Assembly (NCBI GenBank): GCA_026120185.1
Contig: JANUWF010001218.1
Location: 3,224,001-3,288,000, forward strand
Direction: 5' to 3'
Length of the DNA stretch: 64,000 bases
Origin: Voacanga thouarsii
Taxonomy: Eukaryota; Streptophyta; Magnoliopsida; Gentianales; Apocynaceae
The notes under the pieces were generated by a model. That model saw nothing but the letters and a program-made list of their open reading frames with translations. It was not told the origin of the DNA and made no database searches. Position numbers and translations under genes: made by a program. The stretch's first letter is position 1. Each line of letters begins with the position of its first letter. Positions 11,968 to 21,971 of this stretch are shown in pieces.

Positions 11968-13396
11968 TAATGTGTAAATTTTAGGTGTATAAAAATCATC
12001 AAATTTAAATCCATCCCTTAGTCAAATTTTAATTAAAACATTAATCCCAAAATACATCTACAAGCAAGTATAATCATTGCAAGTATAGCATAGGGAATTA
12101 ACGAGTATCGATCCTCAAAGGAACAAGCACACACTAATCACTTTTTATTCATTATTTAACCGACCCAATAAAGTGAGAAAATAAGAAAATAAGAAAGTAA
12201 AAAATAAAAAATATATACAACTCAAGGATGTAGGAATATGCAATTTAAACAATTATTCTAAAAAAAATAATAATGAACCAACTAGCAATTCTCTCAACTA
12301 ATTACCATTTTGGCATCATGAAGGAATATAAAGTAAAATTTATTCGTTTCCCAAGTCATGAATCTATTTAGATAAATTTCACTTCGTTTTCCAATCTATG
12401 GAATTACTATCTTTTGATTAATATTGACAGATTTGCCAATCAAGCTAACATACCCAAAACATTTATTAAGCTTAATTCCTTATAAACATGAAATTAGCTA
12501 ATAACCCTTTGTTTGAGGTGAAATCAACTAATCTTTGGTTATTTAGTCCTATAATCTTAACTTCGTCGTCCAAGTCCATTAAGATTTAACAAATCTGAAA
12601 TCAATGCAATGAAACTCCTAACATCATTTTTCCAAGTCAATTAGAAGAACTCATATCAATAACCAATGATAACAAGTAATCAAATATCAAAGATGATAAA
12701 GAATTTATAAAATAACTAAATCAACACAAAACCATGAATCTAAAATAATGTTAACTTATAATAAAAATATTGAATACATCATTATTTAAAAAAAAGAAAA
12801 TAACGATAAAAGAAAGTACTCATAGACAAGTCTATTTCTTCTCCTTTGAAAACTCTCTTGAACAACCCTCATTGATTTGGTGAATTCCTCCTTCAATGAG
12901 TGTTTGGGAATTTTTGCTCTTAGATCGACGTCTCCCCTTATTCCTTGTGTTTTCTCTTACTTTTATAGGACTCTTAGATGTTAAATTTGTGGTTTGAAAA
13001 TTCTTGGTCGATTAGGATTCGAAAAATATCAAAATCATTGAAAAATTCATAAATTCTTGCATAGAATATTCGCCTTTCAGAGCGGACTTGGCGCCGGGTC
13101 TAATCGACCCATCTGGCGCTAGGTCTGTTCTATTATTCCCCTGAATTTTTGCTCTATTTTCTCTAGTTGACTAGAATAAACCCGGTGCTTGGTCCATTGG
13201 CCAGACTTGACGCCAGGTGCATTCTGGAATTCCTCCAATTTTGTTTGAATTTAACTCAAATCTGTACAAATTTATCAAAAATACTTTCTACAAGTAAAAT
13301 ATCAAATAGGAAGGACTATGCCTAGTTATTACAACAAATGTATCTTAAAATGACCTCAAATAGCTTGGAAACTAATGATAGTTTTGGGCCATATCA
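11968..13396 (-). repeat. Athila-1 3' LTR (1429 bp)
   Basis: On the minus strand it begins TGATATGGCCC at 13396 and ends in TTTACACATTA, the family end CATCA with one change. Colinear with the LTRs at 17968-19367, 36996-38330 and 48260-49639. Contains the GC-rich hairpin at 13091-13119. Confidence 0.92.
13091..13119. other. GC-rich hairpin island in Athila LTR
   Basis: gcgcc and ggcgc arms surround a perfect gggtc/gaccc stem with a 5-base loop, in otherwise AT-rich LTR. The same structure with changed bases occurs in the plus-strand LTR at 18233-18261 (gtgcc/ggcac outer arms). Confidence 0.6.
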
Positions 13397-13410
13397 CATA
13401 CCCCCACACT
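13397..13410 (-). promoter_or_regulatory. Athila-1 polypurine tract
   Basis: Minus strand AGTGTGGGGGTATG lies immediately before the 3' LTR, the usual site for priming plus-strand DNA. A second G-rich tract (plus strand ccccccacac near 16905) lies about 1 kb upstream in element sequence and is also conserved in Athila-2 near 25163. Confidence 0.75.
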
Positions 13411-13955
13411 TGAACTTTTGCTTGTCCTCAAGCAAAACACTTTAACCAAGAAAATGATCAAGAAAGCATAAGTTCTTACTTCTTCAAAAGTTTGGAATCA
13501 TAACAAGGATCATAACTTCCCTTTAAACTTTAGATAAAACTTTTATCATTCATACCCTTTGAAAACAATTTAAACTTTGAAATATTTGACAAGACATCAC
13601 AAAACTCTTGAAGTCAAATTAATCAAGTTTATACCTTAATCCAAGAAAATTATTTCACTCTTCAAGTTAAAATAATTATATATATATATATATGTATGTA
13701 TATATGTAAGTAGCTATAAAGGCTCCTGTTATGACACGTGGTAGCTTCCGCAACTCCCATTTTAACAAGTGGTTGTATCTATTTATAACATATGGCACAT
13801 TTAATCCAAATGAATGGGTTATTTGAAAAAATATCTAAATTATCTAATTCGTTACTAGAACTTATATGAATATGAATGGTTTGTTTTTTATTATTAGAAT
13901 TATTTAATTTAATGAATTCAGATGAACTTTTTTGAATATGAATCGTTTTCACGAT

Positions 13956-14404
13956 TGGGTGAGATTTTCATTGCTTGACCCACCTCAGAGACTACTGCAA
14001 CAATGTTAAGCACCTAAAAAATTTCCATTATTGTTTAGCTAACCTTTACCCCTTTCTTGAATTTCATAGTACCACAGAGGCCTTCAGGCACAGGTCTTTG
14101 TAGTATCGCGGCACTGATGCGATGCCAGAGATCAAATCCGTTCCCTCCTTCACATGGTCTGACTTGCGATCGCATAATGATTGTTTACTTGGGTGAGATT
14201 TTCATTGCTTGACCTACCTCAGAGACTACTGCAACAATGTCAAGTACCTAAAAGATTTCCATTATTGTTTAGCTAACCTTTACCCCTTTCTTGAATTTCA
14301 TAGTACCATAGAGACCTTCAGGCACGGGTCTTTACAGCATCGCGGTACCGATGCTAGAGATCGAATCCATTCCCTTTTTAACATGGTCTGACTTGCGATC
14401 GCAA
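13956..14404 (+). repeat. Tandem direct duplication (about 234 and 215 bp units)
   Basis: Two adjacent copies starting tgggtgagattttcattg at 13956 and 14190. They are alike through the palindrome tgcgatcgca (14165-14174 and 14395-14404). They differ by scattered substitutions and a deletion of about 10 bases in the second copy. Function unknown; lies inside the Helitron-like insertion. Confidence 0.85.
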
Positions 14405-14915
14405 AAAAATTGTATAGAGTCACGAATGATTGCTTGCAGGTACCTTTTTAGGTCCATTCCTTCGTCCTCACTTCACTTGGACTAATCCCTACTCGCAGTG
14501 TTTTGTTCTAGGAGAGAGGAAAAGGAATGTTATATAAGGATTTTAATCACATTTGATTAACTATTTCTGCAGAGTCGACCTTGCTTGGAGAGTAACAAAC
14601 AGTTGCGTCATATCTCCGTCCCTACGGAAATTGCAGGTTTGAGTTCTTTCTGGGTGTGTTTGTTCTATTTGGTTGTGTTTTGCTGCCCATAAAGCTAATG
14701 AAAACTTGCTAATGCGGGTTATTGGATTAAGAAGAAAGAAACAAAAACTGGTGGCCAAAATCCTTTTCTTCTTCTCAAATTTGCAATCAGTAGCATCTGT
14801 GTTGATCTTTCTTTTCTTTGAAGTTTATGGTGCTTTTGTTTCATTTGAAGATTGAATCCTACTAATAGAAAGTTGAAGTCTTTTTATTTTTATTTTTATT
14901 AATTATTAGTTTTCT

Positions 14916-15078
14916 TTGGGTTGCGGTGCATTTGCCAAGGTGTACCACGCCAGAGATATCAGAAATAGGTAAAGCATGGCTATCAAAGTCATCAACAAGA
15001 AGAAGGTAACAACCAACACTTTGCTGTCCAACATCAAGCGTGAGATCTCCATTATGTGCTGGCTACGCCACCCCATAG
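14916..15078 (+). pseudogene. CIPK/SnRK3-type protein kinase exon fragment
   Basis: Translation from 14916 gives LGCGAFAKVYHARDI, the glycine-rich loop of CBL-interacting protein kinases, a TAA, then MAIKVINKKK with the ATP-binding Lys, then NIKREISIM with the helix-C Glu, ending at LRHP. About 52 codons of kinase N-lobe survive; the family continues for about 400 more residues that are absent here. One in-frame stop sits just before the Lys strand. The 500 bp upstream are not clearly coding and could be captured 5' untranslated or intron sequence. Placement inside a Helitron-like element suggests gene capture. It is not a functional kinase. Confidence 0.78.
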
Positions 15079-15410
15079 AGCTAATTTAATTTTAATCGTT
15101 TCCTATCCAATAAAGCCCATCAATTTTTTTGGCTGTGCTGTTGTTCTTGCTCTTGCGAGTGGGGTGGGACTATGGATGGCTCTCAATGAAAAATGAAAGT
15201 TTGAGGTCCATGCTTTCATTAATCCAACTCCTACTAGATAGTGAAAAGCTCTTTTATCTTCTCTTGGACTAGCAAAAAATTGCAGTGCCATAGTGCTAAA
15301 AGCTGCGTTCATGGTTGCTTTCTAAACAACAGTGGTGCGTCGCGCACTTAAAAACATACATATGTTTAAAGTATGCAATTTATTAGCATTTGAACTGCGA
15401 AAGCAATGTT
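15079..15410. other. Unassigned segment of the Helitron-like insertion
   Basis: Less AT-rich than surroundings up to 15350. A minus-strand frame (15103-15312) is open but matches nothing I recognise. It may be a second captured fragment. Confidence 0.3.
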
Positions 15411-15600
15411 TTTTTGCCAAAATTCCTAGCAAAAGGGTTTTAGCTAGGAAATTTATGGCTTTGGTGACAAGCATTTCCTAGCTAAAGCTAAGTCTTTGCT
15501 AGGAAAAATGGTCTTCGGCAAGGAAGTTGGCAAACAATTTCCTCGCCAAAAAGGAATTGCCGTACAAATATATTCTCGGTTTAGCTAAGAAATTTATGGA
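15411..15600. repeat. Clustered short repeats (gctaggaa / ttcctagc)
   Basis: Several direct and inverted copies of a tagctaggaaa-type word with gccaaaa spacers within 190 bp. This resembles subterminal repeats of CACTA transposons, but no CACTA terminus is visible here. Confidence 0.4.
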
Positions 15601-15879
15601 TACCCACTATTAATTTAAATATTTTCACATAAACTTATTGTATTAAAAGAATTTAAATGGATTGAATTTCATTTTATTCTATCAAAATCCAAATGGATAT
15701 TCATATGCTATTTCTTATGGATATTTTATCTATTCGTATTTATCCATTTATATATCATTGTCTAATAAAATTTATCACTTTTATTTTATTAATTAAATAT
15801 ATTAGTGACGAAAATTATGTAATAATTAAAAATATCATTTAAATCAAATACATATATATTTTATTTTATCACATTACTC

Positions 15880-15885
<6 letters not shown>

Positions 15886-15920
<35 letters not shown>
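15886..15920. repeat. (TA)n microsatellite
   Basis: About 16 TA units in the terminal part of the Helitron-like insertion, immediately before tataaaagtcgaatagg, possibly the start of a nested Helitron end. Confidence 0.9.
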
Positions 15921-15925
<5 letters not shown>

Positions 15926-16225
15926 AAAGTCGAATAGGAAGCCTACTATTACGATATTTGGAAGTATCATAAGGTGATACATGTCTAAATGAATTTTTTT
16001 TTAAAAGAACAATAAAGATTATATTTAAATTCATTTAAAATTTTAATTAATTAAGTAATTAATTAAATTAAATAATAAAAATATATGTATTTAATATTAA
16101 TATATTGAAATGTGTGATTCTTTGAATATTATCTAAATTTATTTTAAGATATATATGTATTGAATATTAATACATTGAATCTTAATAACATAACAAACTG
16201 TGCAACGCATGGACCATCAACCTAG

Positions 16226-17215
16226 TATAGATAATATAAATCACATAAGTTAAGCCATCTACCAACTCAAGCATTATAAATCTAAAAATTACATAACTCA
16301 AGTCATGATGTAAGGAAAACACTTCAATTTTTTTCTCTTCATTTTTTCTAATGACTTAGGAAATTGATAACCTCAAGTGCATGGATTTCTCTTCATACAC
16401 CGTATTGACCCCCTTTATAGTCATCATTCATCATTTTTCAACGACTTTCATTCTTTCTTTGCTCTAGGGAATTCATAGCTTCAAGAAAGTGAATTTCTCT
16501 TCACTATCTGTATTAGCCTTCATAATCAAGCAAAAATAATTTTTTTCCAAAGAGGAAGCAATCAACTCATTCTTTCAATTTTCAACTCACAAGAATTTTC
16601 CACACTTCTCCATAATCTTTCCTTTCAAGGATCTTTTATCAACTCACATTTCTTATTATAACTCAAAGCTAAGCAAAATTGAGACTCATAATACAAGAGT
16701 TAGCTAATAAACTTTATCTATATTCATCATATTTTTCATATTCAAACTAGATGAGTCAAATAATATTCAAACACCAATGTATAAACAAGATTAATCAAAA
16801 TCTCAAGTCTTGGCAAATATCCTATCCAATAAACCAATTTCATAAAAATTCACCTAATGAATGACAAAATGATATGGAAAATAGTTCTTTCAACCTTATT
16901 CTCCCCCCCACACTTAAACTGGACATTGTCCTCAATGGCCAAAGAAATAACAATAACGCACAACCAAGAAGACCAAAATTAATAAAGAGGAAAGAGAAAG
17001 AGAAGAAAATACTTCCATTACATCGTAGTCTCACCATGTTTGAATTCACCACAAAGAGTAGTCATTAGAACAGTCATAAGAGTACCTACTTAACAAGAAA
17101 TAAATCAAAGAAAAACATAAATCTAGAAAAAGAAAAAAGAAATCAAGGCAATAAAATAAATGAAACGATAAAGAAAACTAAGTATAAAGGATCAATGGAT
17201 AATCATGGCTCATAA
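16226..17215 (-). other. Athila-1 3' non-coding region
   Basis: Reverse complement of Athila-2 sequence 24940-25652 and 36435-36720. It contains the uninterrupted version (near 16497-16516) of the site where SIRE-1 entered Athila-2. It follows the integrase end almost directly, so Athila-1 has no env-like ORF. Small ORFs here (16840-17068) are not conserved as proteins. Confidence 0.8.
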
Positions 17216-17887
17216 AGGATAACGTTGAGATGCTCTAAAATATTAAGTTCTTCACCCAAATATGGTTTCAAGCGACTTCCATTCACTTTAACGATCCCCC
17301 CAGTTGGGTGAGAAACCTCAATAACTCTAAATGGACAAACTTAATATATCTTATATGGCACCGACCATTGGGACTTTAACTTACTCAGAAATAGTTTAAG
17401 CCTTGAATTAAATACTAACACCTTATCTCCTTTTTGAAACTCATGGTGGGAACGAATATGCCTATCATGCCAACGTTTCATGTTATCTTTGTAAATCCGC
17501 AAATTATGGTACTCATCGTTACGCCACTCATCTAACTCATTTACTTGAAGCAATCATTGTTGTCCTGCAAGATAGAGGTCAAAATTGACAAGTTTAATTG
17601 CCCAATGAGCCTTATGTTCAACTTCTACCGGTAGATGAAATGATTTCCCACATACCAATCGATAGGGGTTGTACCAATTGGAGTTTTAAAAGTAGTCCTA
17701 TAAGCCCAAAGAGTATCATCTAACTTCAAACTTCAATCTTTTCTTGTATGATTAACCACTTTTTTCAAGATTCTTTTTAATTCCCTATTAACCACCTCAA
17801 TTTGGCCACTAGTTTGAGGATGATAGAAGGTAGCAAACTTATGAGTAACCCCTAAATGTTTGAGTACTTTATCCAATTGGGTATTAA
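17216..17887 (-). pseudogene. Athila-1 integrase, C-terminal half
   Basis: From the right, broken frames give GVTHKFATFYHPQTSGQ and a NREL motif holding the catalytic Glu, then YRLVCGKSFHLPVEVEHKA. The open segment 17341-17553 carries the Athila C-terminal pattern (WHDRHIRSHHEFQKGDKVLVF, SRLKLF). It completes the integrase whose N-terminal half lies at 44565-45169; the region around the second catalytic Asp is missing at the junction with Athila-2. Several stops. Confidence 0.85.
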
Positions 17888-17967
17888 TGGACTTGGAAGA
17901 CGAAGTTAAGATTATAGGGCTAAGTAATCAAAGATTAGTTGATTTCATCTCGAATAAAGGGTAAAAA
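17888..17967 (+). repeat. Displaced internal Athila LTR fragment
   Basis: About 80 bp (attaatggacttggaagacg onward) repeat LTR-internal sequence also found at 18765-18835, but placed just upstream of the LTR's first retained base. A rearrangement scar at the Athila-1/Athila-2 junction. Confidence 0.75.
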
Positions 17968-19367
17968 AACATCATTATTTTTCTAATTATTTGAGATTAT
18001 TTTGAGATACATTTGTTGTAATAACTAGGTATATTCTTTCCTATTTGACATTTTGCTTGTAGAAAGTATTTTTAGCAAATTTGTATAGATTTGAGTTAAA
18101 TTCGAGCAAAATTGGAGGAATTTCAGAACGCACTTGGTGCTAGGCCCAGCCAATGGACCAGGTGCCGGGTCTATTCTGGTCAAACAGCCAAAATGTGGAG
18201 TAAAAACTCAGGGAAAGAATAGAATAGATTTGGTGCCAAGTGGGTCAACTAGACCCGGCACTAGGTCTGCTCTAGAAGGCGAATATTCTATGCACGAATT
18301 TAGGAATTTTTTAATGATTTTGGTATTTTCCAAACCCTACTTGGTCAAGACTTCTCAAACTATGAATTTAGCATCTAAGAGGTCTATAAAAGCAAGAGAA
18401 AATACAAGGAATAACGGTCGAGATGGATCTAAGAGCAAAAATTCCCAAACACTCATTGAAGGAGGAATTCATCAAATCAAGGAAGGTTGTTCAAGGGAGT
18501 CTTCAAAGGAGAAGAAAGAGACTTGTCTATGAGTACTTTCTTGTATCTTTATTTTCTTTTCCTTAAATATTCAATGTTTTTATTATAATTTAACATTATT
18601 TTAGGTTCATGGTTTTATGTTGATTTAGTTATTTGATCAATTCTTTATCATCTTTGGTATTTGATTACTTGTTATCATTGGTTATTGATGCGAATTCCTT
18701 TAATTGACATGGAAAAACGATGTTAGGAATTTCATTGCATTAGTTTCAGAGTTATTAAATCTTAATGGATTTGGACAACGAAATTAAGATTATAGGCCTA
18801 AGTAATCAAAGATTAGTTAATTTTACCACAAACAAAGGGTCATTAGCTAATTTTATGTTTATAAAGAATAGAGCTTAATGCATATTTTGGTTATGTTAGC
18901 TTGATTGAAAAATCTGTTAATATTAATCAAAAGATAGTAATTACATGGATTGAAAAACTAAGTGTAATTTATATAAGTAGATTAATAACTTAAAAAATGA
19001 TTGAATTTTACTTTATATTCTTTCATGATACTAAGATGATAATTAATTGAGAGAATTGCTAGTTGGTTCATTATCATGTTTTCTAAAATAATTGTTTAAA
19101 TTGCATATTTCTACATCCTTGAGTTGCATATATTGCTTTATTTTTATTTTTCTTATTTTCTCACTTTAGAGTCCGTTAAACAATGAATGAAAAGTGATTA
19201 GTGTGTACTTGTTCCTTTAAGGATCGATACTTGTTAATTTCTTATGCTTTGCTTGCGATGAGTATACTTGCTTGTATGTATATTTTGGGATTAATATTTT
19301 AATTAAAACTTGATTAAATGATAGATTTAAATTTGATGATTTTTATACACCCAAAATTTATACATCA
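17968..19367 (+). repeat. Athila-2 upstream LTR
   Basis: Begins within the family start, having lost TGATAGGGCCC, and ends acatca directly before the primer binding site. Colinear with 36996-38330. It includes the hairpin island (18233-18261) and an ORF at 18134-18532 that is LTR sequence in all copies and is not treated as a gene. Confidence 0.9.
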
Positions 19368-19373
19368 AGTTTT

Positions 19374-19391
19374 TGGCACAGTTGCCAGGGA
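19374..19391 (+). promoter_or_regulatory. Athila-2 primer binding site
   Basis: tggcacagttgccaggga, a mutated form of the Athila primer site TGGCGCCGTTGCCGGGGA (complementary to tRNA-Asp), six bases after the LTR end. Confidence 0.88.
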
Positions 19392-19633
19392 ACAATATCA
19401 TGAAAATTTGAATTTTATTGATTTAACCATGTTTATATATTAATAGATAAATATGTTAATATATGAATATGTATATATGTTCCTTGTATGAATTGGTGCC
19501 ATATTTTATTTTCTTGTATGTCTTTATATGTTGTAATTGCTTTTAACTTAATTTGTAAACATATTCTAAGTTTCTAACTTATAAATTTTATAATTTCACT
19601 ATTTTTTTTCTTATGTAGACTTGCTCTTAATTT

Positions 19634-20780
19634 ATGACTCGACGATCCAAAACCGACATAGTCGATCTTGATCCGGAAATTAAGAGAACCCTCACCAAGG
19701 TCTAAAAGGTTGTAAGTGAAAGGATAAGGAAAGATATGGAGGTAAATCAGCCCAATAATGGTAGTAGTGGTGGAATTAACAGGAGGATTATAGATGACTT
19801 TGTAAAACCTGTAATTTCAAGTACGGGCTCCAGTATCATAAGGCCTAGGATAGAGGCCAACAATTTTAAAATAAAGCCTAATATAATCTAAATGATCCAA
19901 AACATGGTCCAATTCGATGGGTTACCTGAGGAAAATCCTAATGCCCACCTTGCGAGCTTTCTGGAGATTTGTGACATGTTTACAATGAATAGGGTTTCTG
20001 AGGATGCCATTAAGCTAAGATTTTCTCCCTTTTCCTTGAGAGATAGAGCCAAATCGTAATTAAAATCTATGCCACTGGATTCATTACTATTTGGAATGTG
20101 TTAGCTGAAAATTTTTTGACCAAATATTTCCCACTAACTAGAACATCCAAACTTAGGATTGATATTTTTGCCTTCCAACAATTAGAGTCTGAAAACCTGT
20201 TTGAGTGTTGGAAAAGGTTTAAGAAGATGTCTTAGAAAATGTCATCACCATAGATTCGAGTTGGGTATACAAATGCAATTCTTTCACAGTGGGTTGAGCT
20301 TTGTGACTAGGCAATTAGTTAATGCATGTGTAGGAGGCTCCATCAATTCTAAAACCCTAAAAGAGGTATTTGACTTGATTGAAAATTTGGCTACAAATAA
20401 CTATACCTGGTGTAGTTCACAGTCTAGAGCTTATGTACATGGAGTACACAAAATGGATGCAATAGTTGCATTAGAGGCAAAGGTGAAATCACTCATGCAA
20501 AAGATAGATCAATTGGTAATGCCTCCTTCCCAATGGTAGGTAATGAGTGTAAGTTGTGATTATTGTGGAGAAGGGTATCCAAACCATGAGTGCTAAAATA
20601 TGAGGTCATCGTAAGAACCATTAGAACAAGTTGCGTTTGTAGGTAATGGTCGATAAAGTAATAATCCTTATAGTAACACTTACAACCTAGGTTAGAGGAA
20701 TCACCCTAACTTTTCATGAAATAATTAAAACCAATCTCGGTAAGCTTCTTCTAATTTTGGGACTCAAAGCAAAACCGTAA
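19634..20780 (+). pseudogene. Athila-2 gag
   Basis: Starts at the ATG of a MTRRSKTDIVDLDPEIK stretch, the Athila gag start also present at 44357. The capsid region includes MVQFDGLPEENPNAHLASFL and SPFSLRDRAKS. The open part 20201-20539 covers the C-terminal capsid helices, and near 20560-20600 a CDYCGEGYPNHEC remnant of the zinc knuckle. Multiple stops (near 19705, 19890, 20057) and at least one frameshift. No protease or RT follows: the frame runs into non-coding DNA. Confidence 0.85.
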
Positions 20781-21971
20781 AAAACTTTGATTTTGAATTG
20801 TTTTAGTTTTTGGACATATTTTTAATTGTCATTTATTTTCATTTTTTTGGCTGTTTCTTTTTAATTATTAAACTGTATTCTTTTCATGAGTTCATGTTCT
20901 TTTTCTTTAATTCCATTAAATTCCGTTAAAGAAAGCAAAAAAAAAAAAAAAAAAGAAAAGAAAAAAGAAAAGTGATTTTTTTTGCCAGAGCTGACCTGGC
21001 GTCGGGCCAGCATGGCCCGATAGAGAATGCGGGCAAAACAGGCCCGGTGCCAGGCCCAGCCACAACATTAAAACTGGCCATTCTTGGTCATTTTGTTCAA
21101 AAACTTTCTTCTCTCTCAAATTTTCTCTTAACCCATCGCCGGGTTCAACTCTGGAATATCGCTGGCTCACTTTCTAAACCTCCAAAACACTTTCCAAACA
21201 CAAAATCTCCATTTTTTTCTTGAAAGTTTGGATTAAAACAACGAAAAATCCAATCTTTTTTTTTCCAAAACCCATTTTTCAATTATTCCATTTGGTGCAC
21301 GATTTCTTCAATCTTTTTGCATAAGATTATTACCCATACATTAGAGATTATTGTGGTATAATTTTTCTACACTTTCTATGATTTAATTTTTTCTTGTGAA
21401 TTTTGGCTATGTTTCTATGCATTTTTGGGCGAAAATTCTAGAATATTTTTGGGTGAAGGATTTGATTGTTAATATTACTTTCTTTGACCTTTCATTGGCA
21501 TGGGAATATAATTGATAATGCTTTATGATTGATGCCATTGATAATTTACAGTTTTTTTCGAAGCTATTGAGCATGCATTCTTTGTGAGTAATTTTGAGAT
21601 ATGGGATAATTGTTCATATTTAACTTAGTCTTGTGCTTATGAGCTTTATATGATAATGTGAATGGCATGGCTAATTGGGCATTGTGATTATGAGCTCTAT
21701 GTTGATTCATTGATAACTATTGACCATTGTGGATTTTATCAAGAATATTGATATTGTGTTTGGCTTGGACAATGGCTATATTTCTTGTAGGTTTGTTGGA
21801 GGAGGTTGTGTTGTGTTTTGTTGACTATTTTGTGGTGTTTTGTGTTGAGGTGGTGGTGGTGTTGAATGGTGTTGTAATAGTGAGACGGTTGAGAGTTGAG
21901 CATTAATTGTATTGTAAATAGTTAGTTTGAGGGAGTCCTATTTTTTTGTTACTTTTCTTCATCAATCCATC
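20781..21971 (+). other. Athila-2 gag-to-env spacer; pol missing
   Basis: About 1.2 kb where the family would have about 4-5 kb of pol. Contains a poly-purine run (20936-20972), a GC-rich island (20995-21060) with ggcccggtgccaggcccag-type repeats like those of the LTR, and otherwise non-coding DNA. Probably the pre-env leader, joined to gag by a deletion. Confidence 0.6.

Larger units (their letters stand above)
13673..16225 (+). mobile_element. Helitron-like insertion with captured gene fragment (2553 bp)
   Basis: The paralogous empty site in Athila-2 (reverse complement of about 36707-36730) shows that 13672 joins 16226 in uninterrupted Athila sequence, with insertion between A and T and no duplication. 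The 3' end reads gtgcaacgcatgg ... cctag followed by host T: the CTAG terminus with a degenerate GC-rich hairpin just upstream expected of plant Helitrons. The 5' end begins TA rather than TC and is a long TA-repeat, so that terminus is weaker. A second Helitron-like start may lie near 15925. Contains a direct duplication, a kinase exon fragment and repeat-rich filler; no Rep/helicase, so non-autonomous. Confidence 0.65.

Noticed and set aside
13677..13695. CRISPR-like or other array at TA-rich repeats (also 15886-15920, 40183-40202)
   Set aside because: Simple microsatellites without spacers, in a plant genome.
14209..14391. 60-codon ORF in the Helitron-like insertion
   Set aside because: It lies in the second unit of a tandem duplication and is not maintained in the first unit.
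15411..15600. CACTA transposon
   Set aside because: Subterminal-like repeats only; no CACTA ends, 3 bp duplication or transposase.
18134..18532. 132-codon ORF in the Athila LTR, with relatives at 37106-37363 and 49064-49366
   Set aside because: It is LTR sequence shared by copies, the frame is broken in the others, and the composition (Ser/Lys-rich, following the GC-rich island) shows no domain.
20916..21223. Overlapping ORFs on both strands near the poly-A/poly-purine run
   Set aside because: Low-complexity tract and GC-rich spacer inside Athila-2; no family match.
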